64,000 nt of DNA, from positions 124,001 through 188,000 of the forward strand of contig NZ_RBVY01000009.1 in NCBI RefSeq assembly GCF_004000215.1, written 5' to 3'. The DNA comes from Nitratireductor alexandrii. GTDB lineage: Bacteria > Pseudomonadota > Alphaproteobacteria > Rhizobiales > Rhizobiaceae. The position numbers and the translations under genes were made by a program. Position 1 is the stretch's first letter; every line of letters starts with the position of its first letter. This document shows, in pieces, positions 61,845 to 64,000 of this stretch. Under the pieces are notes generated by a model, which searched no databases, was not told the DNA's origin, and saw nothing but the letters and a program-made list of their open reading frames with translations.

Positions 61845-63440
61845 ATGACCGACCTTGCCGCGCGTGTGATCTTGCTGTGGGGCTGGCGGCGGGCGGTCGT
61901 CGCCCTCCTGGCCGGCGCCTGTGCCGTGCTTGCGCTGCCGCCCTACGACTTCTTCCCGGCCGGCTTCGTCTCTTTCACCGTGCTCGTCTGGCTGCTCGAC
62001 GGCGTGGCGCCCGACCCCGGAGACCGTCTCCTGCGGCGGTTGCGCGGCGCCTTCGCCGTCGGCTGGTGGTTCGGTTTCGGCTATTTCGTGGCCGGGTTGT
62101 GGTGGGTCGGGCGCGCCCTTTTGGTGGATGCCGACAATTTCGCCTGGGCGCTGCCGATCGCCGTACTTGGCCTGCCTGCCCTGCTCGCGCTCTTCTATGG
62201 CCTGGCCGCCGCGCTCGCGCGCCTGGCCTGGGCTGACGGCATCGGACGCATCGTCGCGCTCGCCGCCGCCTTCGGCATCGCCGAATGGCTGCGTAGCTTC
62301 GTCCTGACCGGCTTTCCCTGGAACGCGGTCGGCTACGCGGCCATGCCGTTGCCGGTGCTGATGCAGTCGGTGGCGGTGGTGGGGTTGTTCGGCATGAACG
62401 CGCTCGCCGTCCTGGTCTTCGCCATACCGGCGCTCACCGGCTTTCGGCGCCACCGCCTTGTCGGCGTCGCCGTGGCATTGCTTTTGATCGCAGCCCATAT
62501 CGGTTACGGCCTCTTTCAGATTTACGGCACGGCGCCGGTCGAGGACGGGCGGCAGCTCCAGGTCCGTGTGGTCCAGCCTTCCGTGTCCCAAAGCGGCAAG
62601 TGGGACCCGCAGGAGCGCGCCCGCATCATGAAGTCCTTGCTCGACCTGTCGGCAAGGCCGCCCGCCGAGGGCCGGGAGCGGCCGGAGCTGATCGTATGGC
62701 CGGAGACGGCGCTGCCTTTTGTCATCACCGAAAGGCCCGACGCGCTGGCCGCGATCGGCACCATGCTGGAAACCGGCCAGACCTTGTTCCTCGGTGCGGT
62801 GCGTTCCGAGGCGGCAGCGTCGGCCCAGGATGCGCCGCGCTACTACAACGCCGTCGTGGCCATCAATGACGGCGGCGAGATCGTCGATGCCGTCGACAAG
62901 CTGCATCTGGTCCCCTTCGGCGAATATCTGCCCTTCCAGGAGTTGCTGGAGGGGTTTGGCTTCGAAACCGTGGCCGAGACGATCGGCGGCTTTTCGGCGG
63001 GCTCCGCGCGCCGGGCTCTGTCCGCGCCGGGTGGCATCGGCGCGTTGCCGATGATCTGCTACGAGATCATCTTCCCGGACCTGCTGGCCGGCTCGAGCGC
63101 ACAAGCTGACATCATCGTTAACGTCACCAACGACGCCTGGTTTGGCGACACGGCCGGCCCCTATCAACATTTCCGCCAGGCACAGGTGCGCGCCGTGGAG
63201 GCCGGCATGCCGCTGATCAGGGCGGCAAACAACGGAATTTCGGCGATCGTCGACGAAAAAGGCCGGGTCGTCGATGCATTCGCGCTCGATACGGTCGGCG
63301 TTCTTGATGCAGCGCTTTTCGTTGCCGACGGGCGACACCAGAACACGATTAATGCCGGGCGCAATGGCTTATTGATTATATTGTTCTTTGCAACCTTAGC
63401 TTGTGGTATGAATATCAGTCAGCGGTTACGTTCCAATTGA
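61845..63440 (+). CDS. lnt: Apolipoprotein N-acyltransferase
   Basis: A 531-residue inner-membrane enzyme that adds the third acyl chain to lipoproteins. It has an N-terminal block of about six membrane helices (residues 10-215) and a periplasmic nitrilase-type domain (about 230-500) with the catalytic triad: Glu in [10 protein letters not shown] (near 287), Lys in [15 protein letters not shown] (near 350) and Cys in [14 protein letters not shown] (near 406). The residues and length are standard. Fifth gene of the miaB block, 148 bp after the corC-type gene. Confidence 0.97.
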   Translation: MTDLAARVILLWGWRRAVVALLAGACAVLALPPYDFFPAGFVSFTVLVWLLDGVAPDPGDRLLRRLRGAFAVGWWFGFGYFVAGLWWVGRALLVDADNFAWALPIAVLGLPALLALFYGLAAALARLAWADGIGRIVALAAAFGIAEWLRSFVLTGFPWNAVGYAAMPLPVLMQSVAVVGLFGMNALAVLVFAIPALTGFRRHRLVGVAVALLLIAAHIGYGLFQIYGTAPVEDGRQLQVRVVQPSVSQSGKWDPQERARIMKSLLDLSARPPAEGRERPELIVWPETALPFVITERPDALAAIGTMLETGQTLFLGAVRSEAAASAQDAPRYYNAVVAINDGGEIVDAVDKLHLVPFGEYLPFQELLEGFGFETVAETIGGFSAGSARRALSAPGGIGALPMICYEIIFPDLLAGSSAQADIIVNVTNDAWFGDTAGPYQHFRQAQVRAVEAGMPLIRAANNGISAIVDEKGRVVDAFALDTVGVLDAALFVADGRHQNTINAGRNGLLIILFFATLACGMNISQRLRSN

Positions 63441-63577
63441 GGTGCGAAAGTCGCTAAAGGCAGGCATGAATTGCCAAATCGCCCTCTCTCTCGCCGCCCG
63501 TGATTCTGGGGCCATGGGCATCTGGCGGGAATTCGTTGGAGCCAACCGAAAAGCCCGTGATAAACGGCGAGGACATC

Positions 63578-63994
63578 ATGCCTGACAACAAGAAGAAGCC
63601 GAACCCGATCGATATTCATGTCGGGAGCCGCGTTCGTCTGCGGCGCAACATGCTGGGAATGAGCCAGGAAAAGCTTGGCGAAAGTCTCGGCGTGACATTT
63701 CAGCAAATCCAGAAATACGAAAAGGGAACCAACCGGGTCGGCGCCAGCCGGCTTCAGGCGATCGCATCGATCCTGAACGTTCCGGTAGCGTTTTTTTTCG
63801 AGGATGCGCCGGTCGAACATCTGCCGGGAAACAAGGGTTTTTCCGAAGATCGCTCGACCAGCTACGTCGTGGATTTTCTCAGCAGCGCGGAAGGGCTTCA
63901 GCTCAACCGCTCCTTCGTGAAGATCTCCGACGCCCGCGTGCGCCGCAAAGTGATCGACCTGGTCAAGGCCCTGGCTTCCGAAGACGAAGTGTAG
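63578..63994 (+). CDS. XRE-family helix-turn-helix regulator
   Basis: A 138-residue regulator with an N-terminal Cro/CI HTH (residues about 12-75: HVGSRVRLRRNMLGMSQEKLGESLGVTFQQIQKYEKGTNRVGASRL) and a C-terminal region ending ARVRRKVIDLVKALASEDEV. This kind of regulator sits between lnt and metK in Rhizobiales genomes, and the window ends before metK. The ATG at 63578 begins the family N-terminus (MPDNKKKPNPIDIHVG); a longer frame from 63500 lacks similarity. The 137-bp gap after lnt probably carries its promoter. Confidence 0.93.
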   Translation: MPDNKKKPNPIDIHVGSRVRLRRNMLGMSQEKLGESLGVTFQQIQKYEKGTNRVGASRLQAIASILNVPVAFFFEDAPVEHLPGNKGFSEDRSTSYVVDFLSSAEGLQLNRSFVKISDARVRRKVIDLVKALASEDEV

Positions 63995-64000
63995 CCACGG

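Overview
The window looks like a contiguous piece of chromosome from a GC-rich alphaproteobacterium, most likely of the order Hyphomicrobiales (Rhizobiales). Three things point there: the block miaB - phoH - ybeY - corC - lnt - XRE regulator at the right end, the tsaB-rimI pair before it, and a membrane-bound ferritin (mbfA) gene with an Irr-type iron-control element. Coding density is high. I see no insertion sequences, CRISPR, rRNA or tRNA genes. Gene calls rest on reading translated sequence and motifs; nothing was searched against a database.

Left part (1-11.7 kb): small metabolic and transport genes. These are a DUF6356 protein divergent from an Lrp/AsnC regulator, an MFS permease, dut with a HAD phosphatase, a PEP mutase/isocitrate lyase family enzyme, a secreted beta-trefoil plus META protein divergent from a trans-3-hydroxy-L-proline dehydratase, a LysE exporter, a small membrane protein, a small XRE regulator beside a SulP anion transporter, and a LysR regulator divergent from an FMN azoreductase.

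Middle part (11.8-36 kb): a permuted papain-like hydrolase; a CecR/CerR-type TetR operon with an MFP-ABC exporter and a perfect 20-bp operator palindrome; threonine dehydratase-like enzyme; mbfA with an ICE box; a ferredoxin-CDGSH protein; a complete TRAP transporter with an intercistronic hairpin; cysK with a potassium channel gene; a TPP riboswitch leading a complete ykoFEDC thiamine-precursor ECF transporter; a cytochrome bd (CIO-type) oxidase; and a four-gene, tightly overlapping operon (RND exporter, lipocalin-like secreted protein, DUF422 carotenoid-hydratase-like membrane protein, SRPBCC protein) that I cannot match to a known pathway.

Right part (36-64 kb): a proVWX glycine betaine/proline importer on the minus strand, lepA, a secreted protein, then a nitrite-respiration island at 43-48.8 kb. 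The island holds a DUF1858 protein, an NnrR-type Crp/Fnr regulator, pseudoazurin, nnrS, an unknown protein, nirV and nirK. Three NnrR/FNR-like palindromes fall in front of its transcription units, so the sequence suggests one NO/nitrite-responsive regulon. Malate synthase G follows, then tsaB-rimI-plsC, an inserted group (degenerate GGDEF-EAL protein, VOC protein, alpha/beta hydrolase divergent from a TetR regulator with twin operators), and finally the conserved miaB-to-lnt block.
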